This document shows positions 52,612 to 64,000 of a stretch of DNA of 64,000 bases, piece after piece. How positions within the stretch are numbered: the stretch's first letter is position 1; each line of letters begins with the position of its first letter. The translations under genes were made by a program, and so were the position numbers. This stretch comes from Pipra filicauda (Eukaryota; Chordata; Aves; Passeriformes; Pipridae). The stretch covers positions 6,014,001-6,078,000 of the forward strand of contig NW_024104421.1 of the NCBI RefSeq assembly GCF_003945595.2, written 5' to 3'. The notes below the pieces were generated by a model. The model had not been told where the DNA came from and searched no databases. It saw only the letters and a program-made list of their open reading frames with translations.

Positions 52612-53509
52612 AACTTCTATGCCAGATATTAGTTTGCCTGTTTACATGTACAGAAGTTTCCCCCAGGCTGCAAGGGATTATTCTATTTTAATCAAAGAGC
52701 ATACAAAGCACATATCCCAGCTTTAAAACAGAGAACTGAGACACAGAATAATGAATTCATCTACCATTATAGGTACATGAATTCATGAACACAAGAGAAA
52801 AAGCTGACAAAATTTCTCATTGTGACAAAAGAAACCCTGAAAAAATCCCAACTGCAGATAACATGTTAAAAAGTGACATTTCTTACTATTAACCTGTCAA
52901 AAGATAAATTTGGTCTAATTTCAAGGCCTCTGTAAGGCAAGCTTTATATTTCCTATTAGTCAAATACCTTATGAAGTGGAATCCCTTACTAGGTATTAGC
53001 CTTTATCACTGCTGCACTTACACAAACCAAAAGAAACTTGCTAAATCCTCAGTAAGCGACAACATGACCCATCTGTAGGTGCATCCTAGCACATAAACCT
53101 ACAACCTGGCAATGGTTTGAAAATTTCCTTGGGAGAGGATCCAGTAGAATGCGCTTTTTTTTTCTGAAGGAAGGTTATACTAGACAGGTTCAAATCATCA
53201 TTTCCTCACTTTGGTACATTGCCACTACACAAAAAGAACAACTTGGCTGAAACCTTTTTTTTTTAAAATGCGACAGCTTTCTGCCTAGGTGGCCATGAAA
53301 TTATTGATGGGTTTTCACAGCCACCAGTGGGGAAAGTGCATTTGGAAGTCCACATTGTGTGGCAGCTGCTCTTCACAGTGAAAACGCTTTTGGGTGCAGC
53401 AGGCAGCTCTGCACTGACACGGGCCTCTGCTTCACAGCAAAACTCCAGTGCAATAAAGCAGCATTTTTCAGTCTAAATGGCTGAGGAGCAAATGACACCT
53501 AAGCTCTTC

Positions 53510-53571
53510 TGGAAAAAAAACAAAAAACAAACAGAAAACCAAAACCACCAGAAACAAACAAACAAACAAAT
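53510..53571. repeat. (CAAA)n / A-rich tract
   Basis: A-runs and CAAA units, ending in four consecutive ACAA-type units at about 53551-53571. Confidence 0.85.
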
Positions 53572-54416
53572 TCAGAGAATATGTTTCATCAATCATTTTG
53601 GAGCAGGAAGGCAACGAACAACATGTTCGGCATGAATGCACAAAAGTATTACCAAACACTGTAAGTCAAAATATTAATAAGAAAAGCCAACAAGTTTCAT
53701 TCATTGGATTATATCTCACAATTGCACACAGAAATCTTATTCATTACATTACCAAGGACTCAGGGAAACAGGCTGATTTGTAGAACACAAAAACTGAATG
53801 TAATACACCTTTCTGTGCCTTACTTCAACTAGTATTGCCCTCCACCCCCTAGTATGAAGCTTAGGTGTTTATGAACTTGGCTTATAATAGTTATTGAAAA
53901 GTGTTTTTTCTCCAATAGAAATTGTGAAGAAATCAGCCTGAAATAGAAAAGTCTGTGAAAAACTACTCAGTCACTATGGGATCCTATTTTTTTATCCTTC
54001 GCTTGCCTGCCTTAATATTCTAACTCTAGCTCCTCTTGGGCTTCTATGTCTGTCATTTTACTCTCCTGCATTATGGTTGGTCTTTTAAATCCCGATCTTG
54101 AATGAAAAATATCTGTTTCTGAGTCATCCTTCTATCAAAATGTCTAATCTTGGACAGGTGCATTTGCACAGGTATATTTTGAATTACACTGTATCACAAC
54201 TAATGTGAAAATTAGGAATTGCAAGGCCAGTTACACCGTAAAAAGCAGTAGGACAACAACATGTGATGCCTTCTATTTCTGCCAGCAGTATGATGGATTA
54301 ACCATCAACAGTTCAGTACGCTTAATTCAGTATCTTGTAGGTTTGAGATAATTATCTTGTTGCAGAGGTCAGAACAAAAAAGTCACTTACATGCTTCCTA
54401 CCAACCTGTAGCGTTA

Positions 54417-54510
54417 TCACAGAATTGTAGAATGGCCTGGGTTGGAAGGGACCTTAAAGATCATCTAGTGCCAACTCCTCTGCCATGGGCAGGGACACCT
54501 TTCACTAGAA
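54417..54510 (-). mobile_element. CR1 retroposon, 3' end fragment
   Basis: The plus strand shows the reverse complement of the CR1 tail: CACAGAATTGTAGAATGG, GGGTTGGAAGGGACCTTAAA, GATCATCTAGTGCCAACTCC, then GCCATGGGCAGGGACACCTT. The element stops at about 54510, so only about 94 bp of the 3' end are present. Confidence 0.93.
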
Positions 54511-57500
54511 ATTATGACAGAAGCAGTCAAAAGGACATCAACAATTCAAACAATATGCACTACTTCTGTTACATCCACCATACTTCAGGTTAGCACCAAG
54601 GATCTCAGTGCCACTACTGATATTACTGGATTTTTGCAATCATTTTGTCTCCTAATAACTTTCAGGGAAAAAAAAAAAAGAAGTAAATTATTTTATTCCA
54701 ACCCTACAACTACTCAATCTGCACCCACTGTGAAGAAAAGCAGAAAGGACATGAAGTATCCAAATTTTTTAAAAAACGTACAAACTACTATAATATTTAA
54801 AGCGAAGAATATGCCTGTAGTAGCAAGGAGATAAGAAGGAAAAAAACCCTTTCATTTACTTAATTTCTCCCTTGTCTTTCCTCTTGTGATTTTAATTCTT
54901 CCTTTCTTGTTATAGATGACAGCCTTAGATCGAGTTTTTTTCTAGTAACATCTACTAACGAGTTCTCTGCCTACTTTCTAGGCAGCTATTAAAAAGGGAA
55001 ACTGTGACAGGGTAAAGCAGAGCTTTTGAAAGCTGTGCATTCAGGAGGGGCAGGTAAAGATGATAGATAGAATGGGAGCACGTGTCACAGGTCAGCTCTG
55101 GCATGCGGGGAACAAATTCTTTTGACAAAATGTGATCTTTAGAAACCACTCCGGGAAGTTTTGACGTTAATTTATAGCACATTTCAATCTCTGTGCCTCT
55201 CTGTAAGTCTCAACCTCTGAGCTTTGCAAATTGGGAACAAGGGAATTCTTTTTTTTTCCCCAAAGCAACTATCTGCTAAGTAAGTGCTGGTTACTTTCTC
55301 ATTTTTTTTTAAAAGCCAAAAGAAAAAATGGCCAATATATATTCAGCTGCTTATAGTGAGAACACAGCCCTAGGAGCACCTCCTTGTTAAGTATACAGGT
55401 TGTGCAGCTTCATTGCTCTAGGCTGCATCTCGTAAAAGCTACTGTTTAATATGGCTTTGTAAATATTTAAATTTATAGGTATCTTTAGAAATTTCATTCA
55501 TTTATAAGCTTGGGTCTTGTTCTTATGTTTTAAGCCCCTGACACTAGGAACTGGTGTGTGCTTCCCCCCTCTGTTTCATCTCTCTCTTTAAACAAGCTCT
55601 TCTGTGCTTTTGAGAATACTGACATTGATTGCAAAGCACACTTTAAGGTGTGTCAAGACCTGACAGCTAATTCTCCCATCAGCTCACAGGTTAAGTGAAC
55701 AAAAGAGAAGGAAAGAAGTTTTCCTACGGATAAGAGAAGTTTGTGAATAGACACAGAACAAAAATCTGCTGCTGTTGCACTGGACTCCAGTTCTAATGGT
55801 ATCTCAAAACCTGTTCCGGATTTATCTACATGTAGATATAGGTATCAGGTGCAGGACTAGCTTTTCATAACAATTTGTCAAAAGTATAGATGTGGGGTAT
55901 CTTTCAGCACAAAAGTTGTTGTATAATAGATAAGAACACACAAACAGAGCCTGTATTTTTTTATTTCAAAATAAAAGTTAAACTTCTGTTGTAAAAGGTA
56001 AAATTACCACCTCACTTTATGCAAAAGAGCAATTAAAAAAACCCTTAAGAGTAATGTTGCTTGAGGAAGCTTCCTAAAGCACATGCAAGACAAAGCCCAC
56101 GAAAATATATGCATGTAACAAGAACAAACTTAGGGAAAGACTTCTGGAACTTAACATCAGGATTTATTGGCTCTTTCTAGAACACTATTGTGTTATAAAG
56201 GCCATAGCTCTCCAGCATGATGACAAATTACTGTTTAACAAGCTTTAACAACAGTCTTCTGCATTACAGAAACTGAGCTAGGTAATAACAACCCCATCCA
56301 TCATCTGTCTTTAGATTAGTCCTAATTAAACCACTACATCTGCCTTGTTCTACTGTGGACCGTAGGACAAAGCTCAAATAAAAGATGCTACAGTGGTCTA
56401 AGGCATCATGCAGCTCTCTCAGGGATGTCATCACCCACAGATGTGAGTGATTCAAGCCAAGTTGAATCATTCCATAGGGACATTCAAATACTGATCTGGT
56501 TTGGTGGCAGAGAGAAGCCGGCAAAAAACAAAGAAAAAGATGTTTTCTGTCAATCTGGAACAGATCTGTTGGTTTTCCACTGAAGTAAATAATACGGAAC
56601 AAAACAAGGTGGTTGGACTTTGTGACAATGTGCTGTCACTCTTTACATACAAGGCTACAATTCTTAATTAACAGTGTATTCAAAAACTAAAGAGGAAATA
56701 AAACTTTACTTCCCTGAAGTTAGATAGTTTTCAAGACTTCCCACCTCCAGATACTTTTGAGGCAAAATAGTTAAAACATTGATCCAAAATAATCTTGTTT
56801 ATTTTACTTTGAAACAAAAGCTTTAGTTGAACAAACTGAATGTTTTTCCAAATGTAATGAGGAATTACTTTCATTTAGAGGAAAATAATAAGAAACAAAT
56901 AAAAAGAAATATTTCAAAGGTAAATTATTTAATATATGCACCAAACCTGAGTTTACTTTTGAGACTGAGTTTTGGATCCTTCAAATTTATGCTCAGCTTG
57001 AGACAACTGAAAGAAATTTTCCTTTAATGAATTGCAAGTTTGATAGATGGATTGAGACATGCACTCTGTTGTGGTTTTGGCACACTGTCCTGCCTCTTAA
57101 CTTCAATGGCCACGAGATTAACATCAGTGCATGAAAGCCTCTATTCTTAATTTTGAAATGTTGCAAAATCATGTAGTAAATAAGAAGTGACTGAAAAGTA
57201 CAGAAGAATCCTGTATTCTGTAGCAGCCTGCAGTGTACCAAAAACAGAGACATTTGGGACATAGGAGAATGGAGATGTGCACTCAAGTGCTTTCCAAATG
57301 CCATTTGAAGAGCAAAGACTCAAGAGATTCCCATATTTCTATTAGAAAGAAGGCTCTCCAAATTAACATTAGATCAAAATAGCAAGCAATGGTATGTAAA
57401 GGCAACATTTCCTAGTTTAAAATTATTAGAAACGCTGTTTTGACTGCTAAAGTGGGGAGAGAAGAGTGCTGCTCCAAGGAAAAAAAATGCTTATTCGCTT

Positions 57501-58770
57501 CCCAAACAACTCATCTGGTAAGTTTAAGGCATAAGTTAGTTGAAAACTCTTCCAAGATGTCAGATTATGAGTAAAACAAAAATATTTTGAGTAGAGCTCT
57601 GAGAATACAGTTTTCTCCAAAGAGAGAAAAAAAATCAAGTGATGCAATTGAAAAAATTCTTTTCTTGAGCCAGCATCCTTTTGGAAGGGAGCTGAGAAAC
57701 CAATTTCTTTCAAAAGATCAGCCATAGACAAATATTAGAAAGTCTTTATAGGCATAGACGAATTTGATCACCAGTCACTGAGAACTGTGAGTGACAGAAA
57801 CCTGCATTCTGAACCTTATATTTCCTCCTACAGAAAAACTGTCCTTTAAAACAAACAAACAAGTCCAAAACAAAGCAAAAAACCAACCAAACAAAACTCC
57901 CAGAAACAAAACGCATAAAAAAAAATAAACAGTAATATGAACAGAGGAACTGAAGCACACACATCAGTTGCCACTGTTACACTATTTCAACTGCTTTGGT
58001 ATTTATAGTGAACACATATTTGTTTTCTCCAACACATACAGCATTAGAAGTTCTTGTTTTCAAAGTTTAGCATAGAAAACCATAACAAATTATTTTGAAA
58101 TTTTTTTTATATTTATAGGTTTTTTTACTTTGACACATCTTCCTGTACTTCTTCTTTATAAGTGTATATTTTTAAAATAAATCATATCAAACACTTCAAG
58201 CAATTGGATCTAAATTTCTACTGAGAAACAAAGTTATAAAAGGAAGTTCTGACAAAGTCACTGTAGAGATGCCACAAGAATAATGGATAAACATTTCTAT
58301 ACAATTTTATTTATACTTCAGCTGTGTTTAAGGTAAACAACTATTTCACTTACTTTGATGAAGGAGACAACAAATTGCTTTAGTCTTCACAGGTAATGGG
58401 AGAAACATTCCACTATCTACAGACTATCTCTTAGAATTTAATATGAATAGAAGATCCTCAACATGCATTACCACTTAAGCAGGAAATGCAGACAAGACCA
58501 CAGCAAATAATCAAAACCTCTTTTAAATGGATGTAATTAAAAAAAAAAAAAAGAATAACCCACAAAATAAACAACCACAAATAACATTATATATTTAGTT
58601 TTCAAAGCAGCTTCCATTCCACATTTTAGTCTTATAAGCACCCAAACTGTTGAATCACTGCACATGTGAGCCGGAACTTGGATCCCTTCCAGGCAAACAA
58701 AAAGTTGCAGCCCAAGGCCAATAAAACACAGGAGCAGGAAGGGAAATAAAACTCTACAGTCTCATATCGC
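54511..58770. other. Intergenic, just downstream of MTPN
   Basis: AT-rich, with the CAAA tract at 57.85 kb. An extra minus-strand AATAAA at 58311-58306 could extend the MTPN transcript. No other gene seen. Confidence 0.6.
57846..57925. repeat. (CAAA)n / A-rich tract
   Basis: Repeated CAAA and CCAA units with A-runs. Low complexity. Confidence 0.85.
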
Positions 58771-58780
58771 ACAATTCAAG

Positions 58781-58786
58781 TTTATT
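58781..58786 (-). promoter_or_regulatory. MTPN: Candidate main polyadenylation signal of MTPN
   Basis: The plus strand reads TTTATT, giving a canonical AATAAA on the minus strand in the context GGAATAAACTTGAA. Cleavage would be expected 10-30 nt further left, around 58755-58775. It sits about 3.15 kb past the stop codon, close to the expected UTR length. Alternatives are AATAAA at 59446-59441, directly after a long A-run, and at 58311-58306, further downstream. Confidence 0.45.
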
Positions 58787-59440
58787 CCATTCATTCTTGC
58801 AACACAAACTTAAAAATACAGTATCATTTAGCATTCTGATGTCTATGAACCATGATAATGATGAACCTAACTGTGTCAAAACAGTTAACAATGGTGAAAA
58901 GAGAAAGTCAAATATCAAAATGCACAGAGCACTAATTTTCTTCTGTCACTGCGTAGAAAGATGATTGTTTATCCATTTACAAAATATAGTTAAGACAAGT
59001 TCATTTTGAAATTTTGCATGCAACACTGCAATTGCTTGACCTAGGACACTCAATTCTTACCAGCCTCTTCTACAAATAATCAATGTTATGTTCAGTTCCA
59101 TTGAACTATTGTACTCCTTTTCTCATTTGCTCCCCATTACGAAAAAGGAGCGGAGGGTACAAAATCCAAAATATACTTAAGGTTATAACTTATTCAGCAC
59201 AAATTTCAAAGGAAAAGATTTAAGAACAGAGTGGATTTCCAAGCATATGCAATTCCAGTCTGATAAAGTTATTTAAGTTCTGTTTATAGAATGAAAAATA
59301 ATTTACAGTTTGGTATTTTCATCTAGTTAGGACCTACTCAAAGATAGAGGAAGCCACCCATTATTTTTTCCACAAAATAGTTGACAAGAAAGGAACAAAC
59401 AAACAAGCCCAGTCTCCAGACAATTACAAAAGCATAAGCT

Positions 59441-59446
59441 TTTATT
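59441..59446 (-). promoter_or_regulatory. MTPN: Possible proximal polyadenylation signal of MTPN
   Basis: Minus-strand AATAAA that immediately follows a run of about 20 adenines (plus-strand poly-T at roughly 59443-59462). The A-run may simply create the hexamer by chance, and it would also cause internal priming of oligo-dT cDNA, giving false polyA sites here. Use as a genuine site is uncertain. Confidence 0.2.
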
Positions 59447-61601
59447 TTTTTTTTTTTTTTTTAAATCCTGGGCAAAATGATTAATCACCTGTTATGTAGT
59501 GCAAAAAGCAAAAAAGTATTTCTTCTTTATAAGCCAAGCTTAAAATGCCATCTTTTCACTATCTTGAAAGGCAGCTTGGGTATATATTACAGCCAAATTA
59601 ACACTTGTCTCACTGAAGTCTGTTTGCTTTTTTTCCCCCCTAGGGTGAAGTAAGAAAAAATAAGGTGTTCCCATAATTGTAGAAAAAGGGAGGCAAAATT
59701 GCCTCAGTGAATCACCAGAAGAGTTAGTACAAAGATAATGTTTCTTTGCTCATTTAAATGAGAGTTGAAAGGAAGGGCAGGAAAGAATACAGAGGAAAAA
59801 TAACCCAACGAAAAACCAAAACCACTAGGGCCAGACAACTTGACACTAATCAACATAAAAAACTTGAATAATCAAGTTCTCCACATAAAAACAGATTGCA
59901 GTTTTCTAGACTAGTATTTTAATAGCTAAGTATTTAATAGCATAATATGGAGGCAAATTGATGCCAAAGATTGTTACTTTCATAGCTGAATAAAGAGTTA
60001 AACCTATAGTCTGTGTTCACACTATTACAATGACATGACAATCCAGCACTGATCAGAGATAAGATTTAAGAGTTCTCTTATAAATAGTTATTAAAAGCAT
60101 TGTTCACCAAATATTCTCGTTCTTTTAACAGCAGCTCACCAATTGATTTATCACTGATTTCCAACCCTTCTGCTCTTCCTTGCCACCCATCTCCAAGAAA
60201 GAAAGAGTAATTGCACTGTACAGTATATGGCCAGAGTTGATTGTTTTCTCCATTGCTTTTCTTATGGTATGTGTAGATGTAAATCAGTTTCTGCTCTCAT
60301 TTTACAGTCTAAATGCAATGCTTTTCATAGCTGACACATTCAATCGTAATATGCAACATGATTCAAGTAAAACTAAGTCTCCATTAAATATGACTGGTAG
60401 TCACCAGTCTACTTCTACATACTCTCTCAATTTCAACAGTAATACCAAAATAATACCGGCTACATTTGTTTAAGAATTCAGCATGAGACATATATACATT
60501 TGTTTTCTGTATTGTGTTCGTTACCACAAAGTTTGAAATCTGTATTCCAAAAAATAGGAAGATGTATAGTTTGTGGTATACAACTTTTTGTTATAGAATC
60601 TGTTACTCAGTTTTGGGTGAAACTGCAGTCTAGTGAAAATTTTCAGGATGAAAGCCAGAAGCTCAGACGTTGCTGAGGACCATAAGATGTGATGACAATC
60701 CCTACAACGTCATTAAATACCTTCCCAGCAATTATCAAGCCTGTCACAGTACTGTCACACTTACTGGCATAGTAAATCTTATCTAAAAGTCAATGGTTAA
60801 TGTGGTCTGTTTGCACTGGGATCTTTCAGAACAAGCTCATGCCTTAATGAAATTTAAGAGGTTCATTAATTCAACATGGAAACATTGATTTGAAGATATG
60901 CACAATTAAGAGGTTTTTTTCTACAGTAGTTAGAGCAAGTTAAGACTTCTACTTATACATCTTCCTTTTTCTACATCTGAACTTGGAAAGCTTACGTGTT
61001 TTCTAGAAAATTTCAGCAACAATATTCATCTGATATGAATGTCTAAATAATTACTGTTCATTTTCCACATTTGACTTGATTATCCTTGTGTACCAAACAG
61101 CCTATAAGCTTTCACATGTGTCCAGAAATTTTATGTTGACATGGTGAGTAAAGAAATTCTATCTTGTAATCCTTTTGGAAATAATTACAGTGAAATTTTG
61201 AAGTGTCTCAAAGCAGTTGCTTAAAATGTCTGTCCTGGACTAGAACAAATATTGGACAGAAAAACTTCAAATTCAAGCATCCAAAAGTACCTTGATGCAG
61301 ATGGCAGATATTATGGAGTGTAACACCACCATGCCTCAACTGGTCTTTCCTGGTTTACTCAAGAGTCAGAAAAACATTAGTGTGACATCCAATTAGTCAA
61401 TATAAAGAACAGCTCAAATAACTAGTATCAAAAGTCCTCAAAACTGCAACGTAAGCTTTAGGCAGAAGAATAAAGCTACCCACTGAGAGAGAAGGGAGAA
61501 AAGCAACCCAGTCACCTACATTACTAGACTTCAGATTATGGCAGACACTTAAGAGCATGGGACTATTGTCTCCTTCACAATTAGTTTCAGGTACATAGCA
61601 C

Positions 61602-61640
61602 AGTACTTCCATCTAAAGGAAGTACTTCCATCCATCTAAA
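61602..61640. repeat. Imperfect direct duplication in the MTPN 3' UTR
   Basis: AGTACTTCCATCTAAA (61602-61617) recurs as AGTACTTCCATCCATCTAAA (61621-61640), the second copy holding an extra ATCC. It is about 300 nt past the stop codon. Confidence 0.85.
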
Positions 61641-61938
61641 AAATCTTAGTTCTAACCTAGGAGGCTTATAAGAGCATGGTCTGTCTTCCTTCTTCCATTT
61701 TCACTAGAAATGGGAAGGGATTGTACACTGAAAAGAAGTCCTGGAGGGACACTGTTCATAATAGTTTTCAACCCTTTCCAACCAGATTATCTTCGATACA
61801 AGCCCCTAACTAGTCTGATTCATAAAGAATTTCCCTCCCCCCAAAGTATTTAGCTGAAGAAGCTGGAAGATGCAAAGAGTGACAGACAGGCAGCAGTGTG
61901 AGGCCACAGGAGAGACATTTAAGATATCAGTCCATCCG

Positions 61939-62025
61939 TCACTGAAGCAGAGTCTTGATTGCCTGGTTGTCAGTGGCTTCAAAGGCAGTTAGTCCATCTG
62001 GGCCTTTCACAGTCTTATCAGCACC
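61939..62025 (-). CDS. MTPN: MTPN (myotrophin/V-1) terminal coding exon, partial gene
   Basis: Read on the minus strand, this exon encodes 28 residues beginning [12 protein letters not shown] and ending NQAIKTLLQ, then TGA at 61941-61939. I recognise this as the C-terminus of myotrophin (residues about 91-118 of 118), which closes the last ankyrin repeat. The only difference I recall from the human tail is T for A in the final KxLLQ. The exon is preceded by a pyrimidine-rich stretch ending in CAG (acceptor at 62026-62028), and the open frame starts in phase 0 with the glycine codon. From known biology, myotrophin is a small cytosolic and nuclear ankyrin-repeat protein. It binds the actin capping protein CapZ and blocks its capping of filament ends, and it has been linked to cardiac hypertrophy signalling. 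Earlier exons, including the rest of the ankyrin repeats, are not in the window and lie to the right. No frameshift or damage is visible, and the intron boundary argues against a processed pseudogene. Confidence 0.95.
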   Translation of the reverse strand, partial: GADKTVKGPDGLTAFEATDNQAIKTLLQ

Positions 62026-64000
62026 CTGTAAAGACATTGAGAAGGGCTGTCAATTCAGAAAGCCAGGCTGTATCAGTATGAAGTGTGTCAAAACAGTTAC
62101 CTACCTTGCATAATTATATTGATTAGATACAGCTTTTTAGAGTAGTGCATTGTTTTCATTCAGAGACCAAACAGACAAGATTTATGTACAAAAGTATTCA
62201 TCAAACAACTAGTCTAAGTTTCCAACTTTATCATTTAGAATCAGGAGAAAAGTCACATAACTTTTGTTACACAGCAAGTTGAAAGTCCAAAATATTATCA
62301 GTTAATCTTGGGCAGAAACAGAAGAATTTTGGTTCCAGCAACTACTCTTACAAATGCAGAAAATCAGTGTTACACACTTCTATGAAATATATGGTGCAAC
62401 AAGCTCTCACATGCTAAATTAGATAGATAACATCTGGAAGAGCTTACTTACTAACAAATCATACTATATTCTTTCTATATAATAAAAGACTACACTCATC
62501 TAAGATTGTGCTTCTCTTCCATTTTGAAGAAAGTCCCTATTGCTACATCGGAAAAACAGCACCACAAAATCATTCCAAGTCCTAAACTGCTCAAGTTTGT
62601 TCTGGATGAGTTATGTACACACCTAAAAGGCAACAAAACAGAGCAGGGAGGCATTGGGAGTATGCATCAGGTAGCTAAATTGCACAATAGTAAGCACAAG
62701 CACAGTGCCAGAATTATGGGATGAGAACAAAAGAAGAGAAACAGAGTGATTAACTAGTCATGTCTGCTTTGAGCACTGTGCAGTCATATTCACAGAAGGG
62801 AAAACACAGACTAAACTGTAAACAGGGTAATTAAATAAAGGGACAAAAGTTACTAGAGACTATAGGACTGATTTCAGAACAACTCTTCTCAAAGACAACA
62901 TCCAAATCTTGCTTTAAAATGTGTGTATGTGCTCAATGACAGAAAAAACATTGTGGGTACAAACACACTTTGTCAAAAGTGTGTACAGCACAGGGTTGTC
63001 TTCAGTTTATGCATAAATTCTCCATAGAGTAAGTACAAATCCCTTCTCAATTAGATTACAAGGAAGAAAGAGCACAGAATGTTACTTTTAAAGACACTCT
63101 ATAGTTTAAGAACATAATGGACGTAGAATTTCCAGAGCTTCTTTACTGGTTATGCACACAAAACCCCACTAAACCTCCATACATAATATCATGTCTGTTC
63201 CCAAGACAACTTTCACTTCACTGAACTTTCCACTGTAACTGTTCCTAACAGTCTAATAAGCTGGATCTGATACTATTATGATTTGCTGTCAATACTACTT
63301 TTCACAGTATAGGATATTTCCCTCTCTGAAACTTCTGTTGCCTTTACCTGCAAGTATTGAACCTGTCATTCTAAAAAGGTGGTTTTGCAGTGGCTTTTAA
63401 GGCAGCATTGCCCATCTTTGCCGCTGGCCAAACCGATCCTGTTGGAGCTGTTCATCTTCTTTATATCCCCTAGAGACACTCAGTGCAAGATACGAGCTTG
63501 AGCAGACTGCTTTATTTGGTGGCAGTTACCTGTGGGTAACTGCTACCAGGGAAAAAGCTTGGGAAAAACAAAAATGCCTCAAGAACTCTAGTTAAAAAAA
63601 AAATAAAAAATCAGAGAGGGATATTCATAAATGTAGCAACATCTTCCATGCAGCTTATTTCCCCCAGTACCTTTCAGGTAGTGGGATACAGACATAGATT
63701 TTGCATATATGCAATGGATTCACTGCAGTGACAGGAGCAATTGAATATTTATCTCTCTCCTAACATTAAGTAACATCCTTGACCCAAACAACTCCCAACA
63801 TGCTGCAACATCACTGTCCTGTGGGGTATGAACAGGAGCTGAATCTGCCTATTCCCAAATAGTGACGTTAGTCATTGCACACACACACTTAGGCTGAAAC
63901 CACTGAAAGCTATTGCTTATGAAACATTCATTTTTCCCTGAAAAAACACCCTGAGAGATTTAACAGGTATTCAACACTTATCTTAGTTGTCCAGGGAGAA
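62026..64000 (-). other. MTPN: MTPN last intron, 3' part (runs off the right edge)
   Basis: The sequence upstream of the terminal MTPN exon on the minus strand starts with a consensus acceptor (TTTACAG) and holds no further stretch matching myotrophin. I looked for the preceding ankyrin exon and did not find it before 64000, so the donor site lies outside the window. No clear transposable element is visible here. A short A-run interrupted by one T lies at 63594-63609. Confidence 0.85.

Larger units (their letters stand above)
45986..54416. other. Intergenic, repeats only
   Basis: Contains the ancient CR1 pieces at 47.6 and 49.2 kb, a MIR-like remnant, the T/G and CAAA tracts and the 31-A run, all listed separately. 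No coding exon recognised. Confidence 0.65.
58771..61938 (-). other. MTPN: Probable MTPN 3' untranslated region
   Basis: The sequence directly downstream of the MTPN stop codon on the minus strand runs about 3.2 kb without a recognisable interspersed repeat and without a convincing open frame. It is AT-rich. From memory, mammalian MTPN transcripts carry a 3' UTR of roughly 3 kb or more, so the length fits. I place the end near 58.77 kb because an AATAAA signal lies at 58786-58781 on the minus strand. In human the small LUZP6 frame is annotated on MTPN transcripts; I did not find a convincing equivalent, but a frame under 60 codons could have escaped me. The exact end is inference and needs transcript data. 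Confidence 0.65.

Noticed and set aside
52680..52760. MIR-like block (AACTGAGACACAGAATAATG)
   Set aside because: Only about 20 bases resemble the MIR core, too short to call.
61397..61612. Minus-strand open frame of 71 codons in the MTPN 3' UTR as a possible LUZP6 equivalent
   Set aside because: It does not resemble what I recall of LUZP6 and has no leucine-zipper spacing. More likely chance.
1..64000. CRISPR arrays, operons, bacterial promoters or phage genes
   Set aside because: No regularly spaced repeats with unique spacers and no compact coding organisation; the sequence is clearly vertebrate.
1..64000. tRNA, rRNA and other structured RNA genes
   Set aside because: No A-box/B-box pairs with a cloverleaf, and no rRNA-like block noticed by eye. 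A covariance-model scan would be needed to exclude small RNAs.

Overview
The window reads as vertebrate, almost certainly avian, nuclear DNA: AT-rich, with no long open frames, no bacterial gene organisation, and a sparse set of old repeats dominated by CR1 retroposons. Several CR1 3' ends keep the bird-type terminal ATTCTATG-like octamer. There are also two LTR-type elements whose sequences I recognise as common in bird genomes. I cannot name the species. Neoaves is plausible from the LTR type near 2.7 kb, but that is from memory, not from a search.

Only one protein-coding gene can be supported. On the minus strand at 61939-62025 lies the last coding exon of MTPN (myotrophin, also called V-1), a 118-residue ankyrin-repeat protein. 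The exon encodes the last 28 residues and the stop codon, preceded by a good splice acceptor. The rest of the window to the right (62026-64000) is the intron before this exon, and the earlier exons lie beyond the right edge. To the left of the stop codon, about 3.2 kb (58.77-61.94 kb) is probably the long MTPN 3' UTR, ending near an AATAAA signal at 58781-58786 (minus strand).

The remaining 58 kb, downstream of MTPN, behaves as an intergenic gene desert. The many short open frames (60-160 codons) overlap on both strands, start at random, and match no family I know, apart from fragments inside retroposons. Recognisable content is: an LTR at about 2.69-3.23 kb; an LTR fragment at about 8.6-8.95 kb; CR1 tails at 30.4, 42.95 and 54.4 kb; older CR1 pieces at 31.7, 47.6-48.0 and 49.2 kb; and a head-to-head CR1 arrangement at 44.64-45.35 kb. 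Simple repeats include (TA)n, (AGGG)n, GTTT/CAAA-rich tracts and a 31-A homopolymer.

I found no evidence for an undescribed multi-gene system. The most notable structures are the inverted CR1 with a perfect 18-bp inverted repeat starting where CR1 homology stops (44995-45035), a compact cluster of tandem duplications and a palindrome at 36.17-36.27 kb, and candidate regulatory signals in the MTPN 3' UTR.
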